A stretch of 64,000 nt of DNA from Lentisphaeria bacterium (GCA_022009855.1 CP091727.1:4588001-4652000); one strand, 5' to 3'. Shown: positions 1 to 9,222, counted from the first letter of the stretch. Translations and numbers: made by a program. Notes: generated by a model not told the origin, from the letters alone.

Positions 1-2
1 AA

Positions 3-350
3 CTGTCAGAATATTGGGACAGCGGCTTGACGATTCAAGAATACAGCGAACTGAAGGAACTTCCTTACGAAAGTACCCGCCGCTGGATCCGAGTGTTGCA
101 AAAGGCACGCCAGGATGATGCGAGCGACCCTGAATCGCTGGAGCTGGTAGAGATCAAGCCTTTGCAGGATTCGGCTGGTAGTTGACGGCATAGAAATTGC
201 GTTGTCAAAAGGTTTCGACGGCCCTACGCTGTCCGAAGTGTTGGATCTGCTCAAGGTGCGGTCATGTTCGGGATCAGCGGCTCAGTAAGATATTTGCATT
301 CTGTAATTCATTGGCAAAACGACAGGTATGCCGTTTACTCCCTTCGATGA
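3..350 (+). pseudogene. IS66-family TnpA/TnpB remnant
   Basis: From base 3 the frame reads an IS66 accessory protein TnpA with a helix-turn-helix-like start (ESTRRWIRVLQKA). It shifts frame at about 165-172 and continues as VVDGIEIALSKGFDGPT, the conserved TnpA tail, with a stop at 286-288. The ATG at 264 overlaps this tail and begins like TnpB (MFGISGSVRYLH) but loses similarity and stops at 348-350. The overlap of tnpA and tnpB is normal for IS66. No large TnpC gene follows, so only the left accessory genes remain, and the start of tnpA lies outside the window. The family call is from memory of the TnpA tail. Confidence 0.6.
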
Positions 351-527
351 ATTCCGTTAAAGCAATCCGGATGTCCAGACAATTTCTCGGATATATGGTT
401 GAATGTCCCTGCTCCTGGTTCCGCTATCAGCAACATTATTTATCTGTTTCAATTCCATGAAAAAAACTTGAAACCATCATTAACAATGACGTCTTTTTGA
501 AGATTTCATAACAAATTCTCTGATCAT

Positions 528-866
528 ATGATCAATTCGGGTGATGTTCTCGGTTTCCTTGTACTTGTGTTAATCAGTAGAACGGACATCGTATGTGCGG
601 CGCGCCTGCGGACTGGATATTTCGGAGGGGTGCGGCAGCATCTGTCAGAATGCTGCAGAGGAGGGAACGCTTCAGGAATCCTGAACCTCTGCCGTTATGC
701 GGCATTTGCCGTGGAGGGAAAAGTTCTGTCTGAGTCGGAGGACGGATTCTGGGGATTGACACACCTTCCGGAAAAATGGCGTGATTTCATCCGGTTTGCG
801 CTTGACATTGAGTCCTGCATAGGCGATATTGCATGGAATTTCGACGGCTGTGAAACTTTCAGGTAA
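528..866 (+). CDS. hypothetical protein, possibly real
   Basis: An open frame of 112 codons ending 6 bases before the acetyltransferase gene. The N-terminal 25 codons are AT-rich and weak. The C-terminal half (about residues 60-112, ending WNFDGCETFR) is well composed and hydrophilic with no frameshift. I recognise no family and no clear ribosome site at the ATG. It may be the 3' end of a gene whose start was lost in the IS-rich region upstream. A long opposite-strand frame across 672-1241 is treated as its shadow. Confidence 0.3.
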   Translation: MINSGDVLGFLVLVLISRTDIVCAARLRTGYFGGVRQHLSECCRGGNASGILNLCRYAAFAVEGKVLSESEDGFWGLTHLPEKWRDFIRFALDIESCIGDIAWNFDGCETFR

Positions 867-872
867 TGTATC

Positions 873-1341
873 ATGGAGGAATGTGTGTTGAGAATTTTGT
901 CTTTGCGGGAGACCCCTCGGGAGCTGGAACGTTTTATCCGGTATTTTTCCGCCCGCTGGCGGAATGAGGCGCTTTACCGGGACTGCATGACCGCGTGTCT
1001 GAATTCGGACTCTCCCCTGCCGCAATGGTATCTGCTTCTGAATGCAAAAGAGGAGATCATCGGCGGCGCGGGATTGATTATCAGCGATTTTACGGCGCGC
1101 GGCGATCTCTGGCCGTGGCTTTGCGCCCTCTATATCGAGGAGGCATACCGCGGACATGCTTACGGGGCGCGTTTGATTGCTCATGTGAAAAGGGAAGCCG
1201 CGCGCCTCGGCTACCGGAAACTTCATCTCAGCACCGAGCATGTCGGTTATTACGAAAAATCCGGATTCAGGTATCTAGGCGTTTCTTCGGATCCCTTCGG
1301 AAGTTCCTCCCGCATTTATTGTGCGGAGACGCAGAATGACT
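873..1341 (+). CDS. GNAT family N-acetyltransferase
   Basis: A GNAT acyl-CoA-dependent N-acetyltransferase of about 155 residues. Visible features are the strand before motif A (WLCALYIEEAYRGHAYG, the acetyl-CoA pyrophosphate loop region RGHAYG), then KLHLSTEHVGYYEKSGF, the usual helix and YEKxGF element, and the family-typical end SSSRIY. The substrate is unknown. The listed ATG at 873 may not be the start: GGAGG at 876-880 sits correctly for the TTG at 888, giving MRILSLRE. The frame does not stop at the end of the GNAT domain but runs directly into the cytidine deaminase domain that follows, so the end coordinate here is a domain boundary. Confidence 0.75.
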
Positions 1342-1749
1342 GGGATTTTCTTGTGACGACTGCGAAGACGAAACTTCTCCCGCGGAACGTCTCCCCCTTC
1401 GTTGAAGCCGGAGGCGTCGCGGCGGCTCTTCTGACGGAAGCCGGAAATGCCTATGCCGGTGTCTGCATTGATACAGCGTGTTCTCTCGGAATGTGTGGGA
1501 ACGCAACGCCGCCGCATCCATGATTACCAACGGGGAGCGGCGGGTTGTGAAACTGGTATGTCTTATGGGAAACGGTTCTCCCGGAATGCTCTGTGGCGCA
1601 TGCTGCGAGTTTCTGATGCAACTGGATCCGCAGAACCGCGATATTGAAATACTGGTTTCCTATCCGGACGTCCATACAGTGAAACTGGGGGATTTGATGC
1701 CTTCATGGTGGGGGGGGCGGAGCGTTTCAATGACACTATATCAATATGA
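1336..1749 (+). CDS. cytidine deaminase-like protein, frameshifted
   Basis: A zinc-dependent deaminase of the cytidine/blasticidin-S deaminase fold. It reads NVSPFVEAGGVAAALLT, then GVCIDTACSLGMC, a lost base at about 1492-1500, ERNAAASMITNGE, and the second zinc motif LCGACCEFLMQLD. The Cys-Glu-Arg-Asn and CxxC elements supply the catalytic Glu and zinc ligands. A second shift lies in the G run at about 1709-1717, after which the frame reads AERFNDTISI and stops at 1747-1749. It is joined in frame to the upstream GNAT domain: either a true fusion, or one base is missing near 1336, where an added A would give ATG AAC TGG GAT as a separate start. Its substrate is not determinable. Confidence 0.75.
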
Positions 1750-1853
1750 CCGGAGCAGATACACGCGCAATCGCAGCGTAGATTCAGCAGCAACAGGTGG
1801 AAGATCAGGCGTTGGAACAATTAACGTTCAAGGAGATAAACCATGAGGCCGCT

Positions 1854-2699
1854 CTAGGTTGTGTCGTCAATAGATTTGTGCTATATTATGCAAACGTCAA
1901 AAAAAAGGATATCGGGAAAATGGCGAATGCATACGAACGACATGATATATCGGATGAATCTTGGGCTAAAATCGAATTTTTGCTACCGGGGCGCAAAGGG
2001 AACTTGGGGCGGCAACGCTCGCGACAACCGGCAATTTATCAATGCGGTATTTTGGATTTTACGAACGGGGGGCACCTTGGCGTGATTTGCCACCGAGTTA
2101 CGGAGATTGGAAAAATACTCACCGGCGTTTTTGCCGTTGGCGTGACAAAGGAGTTTGGGAGAAATTATTGCAGGAATTGATTGACAATCCAGAATTTGAG
2201 CTGTTGATGATTGATGCAAGTCATATCAAAGTTCATGCACATGGGAGTGGTGCTCGTGGAGGCAATCAAGATATGGCCAAGACAAAAGGGGGCTCAACAC
2301 CAAGATACATTTGGCCGTGGATGCGCATGGTATGCCGGTCAGAATCCTTATTACAGAAGGTACCACGGCGGATTGTAAGCAGGCTGAAGCCTTGATTGAT
2401 AACATCAAAGCGAAGGTTCTTCTGGCAGACCGCGGTTATGATTCGGACGCAATTGTCGAGAAAGCGGAAAAAGCAGGGATGAAGGCAGTTATTCCGCCAA
2501 GAAAGAATCGCAAAACGCAACGTGAATACGACAAGGAGTTGTACAAGTTACGGCACTTTGTCGAGAATGCATTCATGATATTAAAACGTTGGCGCGGAGT
2601 CGCAACCAGATATGCTAAAAACACCGCTTCGTTTCTTGCTGCAGTACAAATCAGATGTATTGCAGCTTGGGTCTTTTAACTATTGACGACACGATCTAG
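1854..2699 (+). mobile_element. IS5-family (IS427-like) element with CTAG flanks
   Basis: Bases 1858-1873 (GTTGTGTCGTCAATAG) and 2680-2695 (CTATTGACGACACGAT) form 16-bp terminal inverted repeats with 14 matches. The 838-bp element is flanked on both sides by CTAG (1854-1857 and 2696-2699), a likely target duplication. It contains a single transposase region. Size, repeats and protein fit the IS427 group of IS5. Without the element the target would read CCGCTCTAGTCATGGG, downstream of the deaminase gene. Confidence 0.8.
1920..2679 (+). pseudogene. IS5/IS427-like transposase, frameshifted
   Basis: A DDE transposase. The start MANAYERHDISDESWAKIE is followed by GTWGGNARDNRQFINAVF in a second frame, then WRDLPPSYGDWKNTHRRF and MIDASHIKVHAH in a third. 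The C-terminal half reads TEGTTADCKQAEALID, LLADRGYDSDAIV (catalytic Asp region) and KLRHFVENAFMILKRWRG (catalytic Glu region). At least three frame changes are needed (about 1985-2000, 2070-2085 and 2290-2300). Some IS427 elements use one programmed shift between two frames, but three indicate decay or sequence errors. The ATG at 1920 follows the left repeat by about 46 bases, which is usual. Confidence 0.8.
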
Positions 2700-2762
2700 T
2701 CATGGGACTCTCCCGGGCGACCACTGGAATGAGGCAGAAAAAGCATGGAGAAATCAAAAAAG

Positions 2763-2921
2763 ATGAAAGAATATTTTTGTATTTTTTTATTTCTAATAGG
2801 GGGATGTGCATTTGAGGTTGATCGAATGTTGCCCTATCACTGTAATGGTAAAAACAATGATATGCAAATAAAAATGAACGGGACTGATTGGGAAAACTCA
2901 CAGCAATATTTTAATAACTAA
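2763..2921 (+). CDS. small putative lipoprotein (52 aa)
   Basis: An uninterrupted 52-codon frame from ATG 2763 to TAA 2919-2921. The first 15 residues form a lipoprotein signal peptide, MKEYFCIFLFLIGGC, with the lipobox IGG|C, so the mature protein would be a 37-residue lipid-anchored peptide, rich in Asn and Met. No family is recognised. It is AT-rich, lies directly downstream of the IS5 insertion and upstream of a transposase on the other strand, and may be the start of a longer gene cut by rearrangement. There is no strong ribosome site; GGAGAAATC lies 10-18 bases upstream. Confidence 0.4.
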   Translation: MKEYFCIFLFLIGGCAFEVDRMLPYHCNGKNNDMQIKMNGTDWENSQQYFNN

Positions 2922-2952
2922 AGTTTTCCTGAAACTGGTTCGATGAGAAGTA

Positions 2953-4258
2953 TTATACAACGGAGAAAATGGAAAAGCAAGCAGAAAATCCGTGGGAGCT
3001 GAAAGATTTTCTGCAACACCCTGCAAAAATGTCACTCGAGGAAATTTCGGAAGCGATTTTCCTGCGAATGTCGGCGAAAGCAAAGGCATTGGATCGGCGT
3101 GTCGGATGTCTTCGAGGCGGCGCGAGTGGAAGTTTGGAAGCGTAAACCCAGGCAATGGAAGTAGCGAAAAGGCAAAGTTGGAAATGGTTATCGACGGCGG
3201 ACAAGTTGCGGCACTGAGAATCAAGAGAGCCGATTTCGTGCTTGATTTCCTTGAATCCGCTTTCGATTTTCCATCTGGCGGAATAATATTCGATCATCCG
3301 TTCGGCAGGGAGCGAAAGATCGGTCGTGACCAACGGGAAAGCAAAGTTGCGGTAGTAAACGAAGATGACTTTGACCCGGCATTTCAATGCTTTGGACATG
3401 CAGATGATCTCGGAAAAAGAGATCTCGCGTTCCTTACCGTACACATGAATTTCAGCAGTCCGCGCCTGATTTCGGAGTTGAGTGGAAAGTTCTCTGACGT
3501 TCGGGAGTCTTTTCCCATACTTGGGAGCACGCCCGCGCTTTTTACGCGCGGGCCGGGAAGATCGAAAATGGCTGCGGAAACCCGCAGCCTGGACAGGATA
3601 TGAACGGAGCCGGAAATATGCGCCCGGACTTCTTTGATGAGCGGAGCGGAACAAAACCAGGAATCGGAAACGATAAGGATGCTGTTCTGCGTGAACTTTC
3701 CGGCAATGCCGATGATCCGTTGGGCGGCGATGCCGGATTTGGTCTTGAGCCATTCCGCATACGGCAACTTGGCGCTGGATTTGACCTTTTTGCGAGAGGC
3801 TTGTAAAGCCCCTGTGCGAGGGGCAGGAATGCCCAGCGGTGGTGGATAAAGCGAAGCAGCCCGACTACGACTCGGCAGTTTCCCCAGATGTATTTGGCCG
3901 AGTTCATTTTGGCGGCATGATCGAAATGAGTTGCGCAATCCTGAATCTTTTTCCCGGTTTTCGGGCTGAGCTCGTCGTCAAGCGCCAGAAGAATACGCCC
4001 GTCAACAGACGGATCGCCGAGTTCGAGGAGCAACGCATCCCAAAGTTTGCGCCACGGGATTTTTCCGGAATTGATGAAATTGTAAAACCGTTTGAGCGTG
4101 AAATGGCTTGGAATGAAATTGGAAAAACACCGGAATATCGAGCTGATTCTTCCGGGTTGAACTCCGGCGACAAGTCCGATGATGATGATTTGGAAAATGG
4201 GTTGACGATAAAATGGGATTTCGTTGGTTGCCTTACCGAGCAATTCGTTGAATTTCAT
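2953..4258 (-). pseudogene. IS4-type DDE transposase, frameshifted
   Basis: Read on the minus strand from ATG 4258, chosen because GGAGGAAACAGTG precedes it directly. The start MKFNELLGKATNEIPFYRQ is followed by VDGRILLALDDELSPKTGKK (first catalytic Asp), then after a shift at about 3800 by SILIVSDSWFCSAPLIKE (second Asp), and after a further shift near 3500 by YYSARWKIESGFKEIKHEIG, the Y-R-E-K signature with the catalytic Glu. The C-terminus runs to about 2953. At least two frame changes are needed. I found no convincing terminal inverted repeats, so element boundaries are not given. The catalytic core identifies the IS4 superfamily; the subgroup is uncertain. Confidence 0.75.
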
Positions 4259-4516
4259 CACTGTTTCCTCCAGTTGGTTGCGATCTGTGGTAATATAGCA
4301 CAATCGACTTTTGGAGTTGCCATTTCAGGCATTGATAATCAACGACTTACGTTGGAAATTTGACACACGGAAAGGGGCCTGTGAGCGATGAAACCAAAAT
4401 TTTCACCAAAATGACAAAAACGGCGACAAGTGCGCCTCAGGAGGGCAGGAATCAGGCTTAAAATTGATTTTTGAGCGGGAAGTCGCAATTTTAGTCCGTC
4501 CTTGGCGCTTCCCCGG

Positions 4517-4966
4517 TCAGCCAAAAAAATTCGTGTTTTTTTCAATCAAGGTCGGCACAATAAATTCAGGAACTTCTCTCGATTCGCGGGAGCAGTTCAA
4601 AAAAACAGGAAAACTTGAATTTTCAATAAAGATAGTTATGATTTCAGTTTTAAATTGTTCTATAACATCTCGCATACTTTGAAAATGAAAGTCTTTTTTC
4701 ATGAATGAGAGTTGTTTCTTTCTCTCAATCAATGCAAATATTGCGTCTTGTTCATTTCCGCCATGACGAACTCTACTGATATCACTTTTTTCTATAAAAC
4801 AATAACCATCAAAAAAACCAGAATCACTGAATTTAGCTAATCCAATAATATCTTCTCCTATAAAGCAAGGAATTCCTAATATAGTCTCATCACAAATCTC
4901 TTCTCGGAAAATATCAACGCAACAATTCCTTGCCATACAGTTTTCGAAATATTTATTTAAAGACAT
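4517..4966 (-). CDS. hypothetical protein (149 aa), AT-rich
   Basis: An intact 149-codon frame with a good ribosome site (GGGAG 9-13 bases before ATG 4966). The protein starts MSLNKYFENCMARNCCVDIF, contains IGEDIIGLAKFSDSGFFDGY and a charged segment ending in FMKKDFHFQSMRDVIEQFK. It has no signal peptide or membrane segment and is probably cytoplasmic. I recognise no family; size and low GC resemble orphan immunity or defence-associated proteins, but that is only a guess. It lies between two transposase genes, and the sequence just upstream was split by the IS630 insertion, so its original promoter may now be about 1.2 kb away. Confidence 0.6.
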   Translation of the reverse strand: MSLNKYFENCMARNCCVDIFREEICDETILGIPCFIGEDIIGLAKFSDSGFFDGYCFIEKSDISRVRHGGNEQDAIFALIERKKQLSFMKKDFHFQSMRDVIEQFKTEIITIFIENSSFPVFLNCSRESREVPEFIVPTLIEKNTNFFG

Positions 4967-5055
4967 CTTAAAATCTCCCAGGAATATTTACTATAAACTA
5001 TAAACGCCATTTATCAAATTCGAATACTCTTGTAGTCAATATGGCCTGGAGGTTA

Positions 5056-6222
5056 TAGATAAGAAACAAAAATACTTGTAGAATCTCTTTGAACGTGCTA
5101 TATTATTGCTCCCACAGTTTAATACTTGTAGTTCATCCGGCGTATTTGACAGACTCCTTGTGAAAAAAGAGCTTTGATCTTCTCCGGTTGTTTTTGAATG
5201 CTTCGCATATGGGATTTTGCATGTTCTTCAAGCTCTCCATTCCGTTTTGCCGCCGGAGTTTTGGAAAGGGCCGCTTTCAAATCCCGGTTCAGTAATTCGT
5301 CGGGATTCAGGTCTGGACTGTAGCTTGGCAGATAAAAGATTTCAATAAAAGCCTTGTTTTCCGTCAACCACTCTTGCAGAAGTTTGCTGTGATGAACACG
5401 TAAGTTATCCAGAATCAGAAAGATCTTCTTTTGAGAAGAGCGAATCAGCCGTTTCAAGAATCGAATCAATAACTGTGCGGTCATAGTCTCACGATAAAAC
5501 ATAAAACGCATCAATCCGCGATTCGTGACGGTGCTGATCATATTCAATTTTTCGGGAGCAGCTTTCACATATTGCACCGGAGTTTTTCCTTTCGGCGCAT
5601 AGCTTCTCCCCTTTACATCGTCGCTGCGCAATCCAGTTTCATCTCCCCAGTGAATTTCCGCTTTTTCCTGTCGGGCGCGAGCAGCAATAGCCGGATACTC
5701 TTTTTCCAACCAGATGCGAACTCGCTGATCGTTGCGCTCATACGCCCGCCGAATCGGCTTTTGCGGGGAAAAACCCCACATATTCAAGTAATTGCTAACC
5801 GCCTGCAAGCTCAAATCCACAGAATATTTCTGCTTGATCAGAGTTTGTACCGCTTGTCGAGTCCAGAGTGCAAATGGCAATTTCAGCTGATCTGGACAAC
5901 GATCCGTGATTGCACGACGAATTTCCCGTTCTTCATGCGGAAGCAATTTTCGGTAAAGCCCCGCGGTCGCCCTTTGTTGCCGACCTTCAATGCGGCCTGG
6001 CCTCCTTTTTTCCAAGCCTTAATCCATTGGCCGACAGTATAGGCGCTCACTCCGACAAGCGGAGCGATTTCATAACGCTTCAGTCCTTTTTCGAACAGCA
6101 AAACCGCTTGCTTTCGACGATCATACAATTCTTTAGAATTGATTTTTCTTGCATCTCGAAGTTCCATACGGGTAATATAGCACGTTCAAAGAGATTCTAC
6201 AAGTATTTTTGTTTCTTATCTA
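5056..6222 (-). mobile_element. IS630-family element with 50-bp inverted repeats
   Basis: Bases 5056-5105 and 6173-6222 are inverted copies identical over 50 positions as far as I can read, beginning TAGATAAGAAACAAAAATAC. The 1167-bp element is flanked by TA on both sides (5054-5055 and 6223-6224), the standard IS630 target duplication. The only gene inside is the transposase. The inverted repeats are longer than the roughly 15-30 bp usual for the family, and their identity suggests recent activity. Confidence 0.85.
5119..6167 (-). CDS. IS630-family transposase, one frameshift
   Basis: A Tc1/mariner-like DDE transposase. ATG 6167 begins MELRDARKINSKELYDRRKQ, with an N-terminal helix-turn-helix (RYEIAPLVGVSAYTVGQWIK) and the GNKGRPRG linker. 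A frame change at about 5930-5960 follows, then LPHEEREIRRAITDRCPDQL. The catalytic core shows EIHWGDETGLRSD (first Asp), IFLILDNLRVHHSK (second Asp) and LPSYSPDLNPDELLNRDLK (terminal Asp/Glu), the complete DDE set of IS630. It fills the element between the terminal repeats. Only one frame change separates the two halves, so the element may be intact apart from a sequence error. Confidence 0.85.
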
Positions 6223-6354
6223 TAATCGCTCCGGAGATTGCCTTTTCGTTTTCTTGCGCTACATTTTCCATGGCCTGTTTTCCTTTCTTTTGATTACGGT
6301 TTGGTCACTATAATCAATCAGAAAACAGGCCCTTTTTCAAGTGCCCCCTCTCAA

Positions 6355-6385
6355 AATGTGCGCAATTTTCCGGACGTTATCCGAT
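6355..6385 (+). repeat. IS256 right-end-like sequence at left boundary
   Basis: The sequence from AAATGTGCGCAATTTTCCGGAC resembles, in the same orientation, the right end of the IS256 copy at 7550-7578 (AAATGTGCGCAAAATATCGGAC). A left end should be inverted relative to the right end, so this looks like the right end of another copy, with the start of the present transposase lost behind it. Confidence 0.4.
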
Positions 6386-7440
6386 CTGCCAGGCTTCGAG
6401 GTATCAACGCAGTCCGGATCGGCAGGATACGCGGGCCGGAAGCTATAAACGCAAACTCCTGACAAAAGCGGGAGAAGTGGAACTTCACGTTCCCCGTCTT
6501 AGAACGTTGCCATTTGAAACGCAGATCATTGAGCGTTACAAGACGAAGCAGAGCAGCGTCGAGGAAGCCCTGATCGAAATGTATCTGGCAGGAGTATCCG
6601 TCCGGCGCGTGGAGGATATTACCGAAGCCCTTTGGGGCGCAAAGGTCAGTTCCAGTACGGTAAGCGAATTAAATCAAAAGATTTATGGTAAAATTGAGGA
6701 ATGGCGTAAACAGCCGATTACCGGCGAACATCCATATGTTTTTGTCGATGGAGTCTATCTGAAGCGAAGTTGGGGCGGTGAGGTTCAGAACGTTTCTGTT
6801 CTGGTTGCGGTCGGAGTGAACGACGAGGGATACCGCGAAATCCTTGGCGTAGCCGAAGGCAGCCGTGAAGACAAGGAATCCTGGAGCAACTTCCTGCGTT
6901 ACTTGAAAGAACGTGGACTCAAAGGCGTAAGGCTGATCGTTTCGGATAAATGCCTGGGATTGTATGAGATCATCGGTGATTTCTTCCCCGAAGCCAAATG
7001 GCAACGCTGCATTGTCCACTGGTATCGGAATGCTTTCACCATGTGTCCGTGGAAACATCTTCGCGAGGTGGTGGCAATGCTTAAGGCAATTCATGCTCAA
7101 GAAGATAAAGCAGCTGCTCGGCAGAAAGCCGCTCTCGTGGCCGAAAAAATTAAGAGCCATGAAGCTGGAGCGGATCGCAAGTTTTATAGAAACCAGCGTG
7201 GAGGAAACGTTGTCGTATATGGATTTCCCGTATGAGCACTGGAGCCGATTGCGGACAAATAACGGTCTCGAACGCATCATGAAAGAGATTCGCCGCCGAA
7301 CCCGGGTTGTCGGCAACTTTCCGGATGGGTACTCGGCTATGATGCTGGTCGGAGCCAGACTCAGGCATATTTCCACAACAAAATGGGGCACTCGGCAGTA
7401 CATGAATATTTGCAAACTTTACGAAGGTGGTATAAGGTAA
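6385..7440 (+). pseudogene. IS256 (mutator) transposase, 5'-truncated
   Basis: A mutator-type transposase missing its first roughly 60-80 residues. The frame is readable from RYQRSPDRQDTRAGSYKRKL through TKAGEVELHVPRLRTLPFE, YLAGVSVRRVEDITEALWG and EHPYVFVDGVYLKRSWGG (first catalytic Asp), LKGVRLIVSDKCLGLYE (second Asp) and WQRCIVHWYRNAF. A frame change in the A run at about 7143-7150 leads to TNNGLERIMKEIRRRTRVVG (catalytic Glu) and the stop at 7438-7440. No start codon or left terminal repeat belongs to it; the upstream end is a rearrangement boundary. Not functional as read. Confidence 0.8.
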
Positions 7441-7578
7441 AAGGCGGGAGGCTCCGCCTTCGCAACCGACCTGCTCCTCCGGAGCTCTCTGGTCGGTCGG
7501 TTGCTTCGGCTGCGCCAACTCACGTTTGTCATCTGTAATCGCTCAGAAACAAATGTGCGCAAAATATCGGACACTACC
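7441..7578 (+). repeat. IS256 3' stem-loops and right terminal repeat
   Basis: Directly after the transposase stop lies the hairpin AAGGCGG/CCGCCTT (7441-7460), then a longer one with arms CAACCGACC and GGTCGGTTG (about 7461-7505), and the right terminal repeat ending GCGCAAAATATCGGACAC at about 7574. The stem-loops may end transcription of the element or shield it from outside transcription. From 7579 to the tRNA terminator no gene is seen. Confidence 0.5.
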
Positions 7579-7699
7579 CTCTGCTCACCGGAGAATTTGT
7601 CGGGAGATCATCGAAAACACAGAGGGGAATGCGAAAACAGTGGATTCTCTCCGGCGCTGCAAATGGACCAATTCCACCTCAAAATCAGCCCCAAAAACG

Positions 7700-7724
7700 A
7701 AAAAAACGACCGGAGGTCCGGTCG
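7700..7724 (-). terminator. Rho-independent terminator of tRNA-Pro
   Basis: On the minus strand the arms CGACCGG and CCGGTCG (7718-7724 and 7707-7713) are separated by four bases and followed by seven T. It lies 18 bases beyond the 3' end of tRNA-Pro. Confidence 0.85.
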
Positions 7725-7741
7725 GCGGAGAATCAAGAAAA

Positions 7742-7817
7742 TGGTCGGGGCGGCGGGGGTCGAACCCGCGACTTTCTGCTCCCAAAGCAGACGCGCTAGC
7801 CACTGCGCTACGCCCCG
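7742..7817 (-). tRNA. tRNA-Pro (UGG anticodon)
   Basis: The minus strand folds as a cloverleaf. The acceptor stem CGGGGCG pairs with CGCCCCG, the anticodon loop TTTGGGA gives UGG, the T arm GCGGG/CCCGC encloses TTCGACC, the discriminator is A and CCA is encoded (7742-7744). Starting with C1 is typical for bacterial tRNA-Pro. Its 3' end faces the IS-rich region, a common layout for integration sites, but I found no duplicated 3' end. Confidence 0.95.
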
Positions 7818-7873
7818 GTTGGCGAATTGCTTAAAATAACCTCTCCCCCGTTGATATTCAAGTCAAATACCGA

Positions 7874-9222
7874 TTATTCTCCATCTTCCGAACCGAGCTT
7901 CCTCACATATTGCAACTTTCCCCGGTCAATCGCTATCTTCACCCCGGGTTCCGGGCCGAAAAGAATGCTCTTCTCATTCTCCTCATAAAGCGCACCAAGC
8001 TCCACCGCACCAGTCTTATAACGAATCTCACAGTTCGCGATCCAGACGTCGATCGCTTTGGGACGGCATACCTTTCCCTTCTCCACATGCACCGTAATCG
8101 TCCGACTCTCAGGCCGGGAACGCGGATGAGATACCGTCACCTCATGATTTCCCGGCGCCATCTCACGCACCACGATCGGGGCCGTCCCCGTCACACTCAC
8201 ACCATCCGATTTCGTCCGCCCCACCAGCTTACCATCCACCAAAACTGTCACTCCCGCCGGACGCACCGTCAACTCCAGCACTCCCGTACTCCTGACCAGC
8301 GAAAAACGCACCTCATCTTGAAAGCCTGATACAATCTCCACCGTCTTCTCCATCGGCTCGTATCCAGCTTTTACCGCACGGATCGTATACACCGCCGGTG
8401 AAAGATCCCCCAGCGTACATGGAGCTACGCCACGCTTGGTCTCGTTGACGAAAATTTCCGCTCCCGCCGGTTCCGAAACCACCTTGACCCCGCCCGGACG
8501 CGCACTGAGTACAAACTCACGCACCAGGCGCTGCCCCCCGGCTCAATGTCACCGTCTGTTCCAGCGGCACATATCCGCTCCGCTCCAGCCGAATGAGATA
8601 TTTCCCTTCGTTCAATTCCCCTTTATAGGGCGTTACTCCAACCACCCGTCCGCCGATCGAAAGCTGCGCCCCTGCGGGCGGCTGTTGAAGGAAACCATTC
8701 CAACATTCTCATCAAGATCAATCAGGATCTGTTTGGGGCGCTCATCCTCCACACTCCACTCGATCGTTCGCTGCGAATATCCGGGCATTCTCAACAGGCC
8801 GGAATACTTCCCAATCCGCACCTCCTCCAGCAGCAGCGGCGTAGCACCGACGACACGCCCGTCGACCACCAGCTCCGCCCCCGTGGGCCGGGTATTGATC
8901 AACACCGACGCAGTCACCGGTTCCAGTTCCAGCTCAATCCGCCTGTACTGCCCGTCTCGAAGCTCCACCTTCTCCCATCTCTCCCGGAACCCCGGAGCGG
9001 AATATTTGAAAAGGTAAATTCCCGGCTTCACCTGAAGCTGAAACGGCGGTTTCGTAAACACCTGACCGCCGGACGTGATCCTCAAGCCCGCAGGCCCCAC
9101 TATCCGCAACCGCGCCGACGGCGGATTTTTCTGCAGCCGCCCGCGGAACAGAAACAACACCGCACACAACAAAATCAGAACAATCGCCAGCAGCACGGCA
9201 GAAGCTCTGGAAATCTTTTCAT
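7874..9222 (-). CDS. PEGA-domain membrane protein
   Basis: An inner-membrane anchored protein with several PEGA repeats, about 445 residues after correcting three shifts (near 9195, 8660 and 8530). ATG 9222 overlaps the stop of the upstream FHA gene as ATGA. Residues 10-30 form a membrane helix (VLLAIVLILLCAVLFLF). Four PEGA-like units follow, each with the pattern P-x-G-A-x-(V/I)-x-(V/I)-(D/N)-G: TRPTGAELVVDGRVVGATP, PPAGAQLSIGGRVVGVTP, SEPAGAEIFVNETKRGVAP and VRPAGVTVLVDGKLVGRT. PEGA units are beta-sandwich folds found next to secretion and surface proteins. As last gene of the Tad-type operon it may scaffold the apparatus in the periplasm; no enzymatic role is visible. Confidence 0.75.

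Larger units (their letters stand above)
4998..6271 (-). pseudogene. short ORF split by the IS630 insertion
   Basis: If the IS630 element (5056-6222) and one TA are removed, a 34-codon minus-strand frame is restored. It starts at ATG 6271, which has AAAGGA 10-15 bases upstream, reads MENVAQENEKAISGA up to the insertion, and continues INLQAILTTRVFEFDKW to TAG at 4998-5000. It lies 32 bases before the start of the 149-aa hypothetical gene and could have been a small first gene or leader of that transcript. The restored frame fits the TA target duplication, but a 34-residue product has no recognisable function, so the call is tentative. Confidence 0.3.

Noticed and set aside
1920..2679. Programmed frameshift in the IS5 transposase
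   Set aside because: Some IS427 elements use one shift, but here at least three frame changes are needed and unrelated genes show the same kind of breaks.
2921..4340. Terminal inverted repeats of the IS4-type element
   Set aside because: I compared the ends outside the transposase by eye and found no convincing inverted pair, so no element boundaries were assigned.
4339..4545. Small minus-strand frame of 68 codons
   Set aside because: It lies in the gap between the transposase and the hypothetical gene, has no ribosome site and no recognisable protein features.
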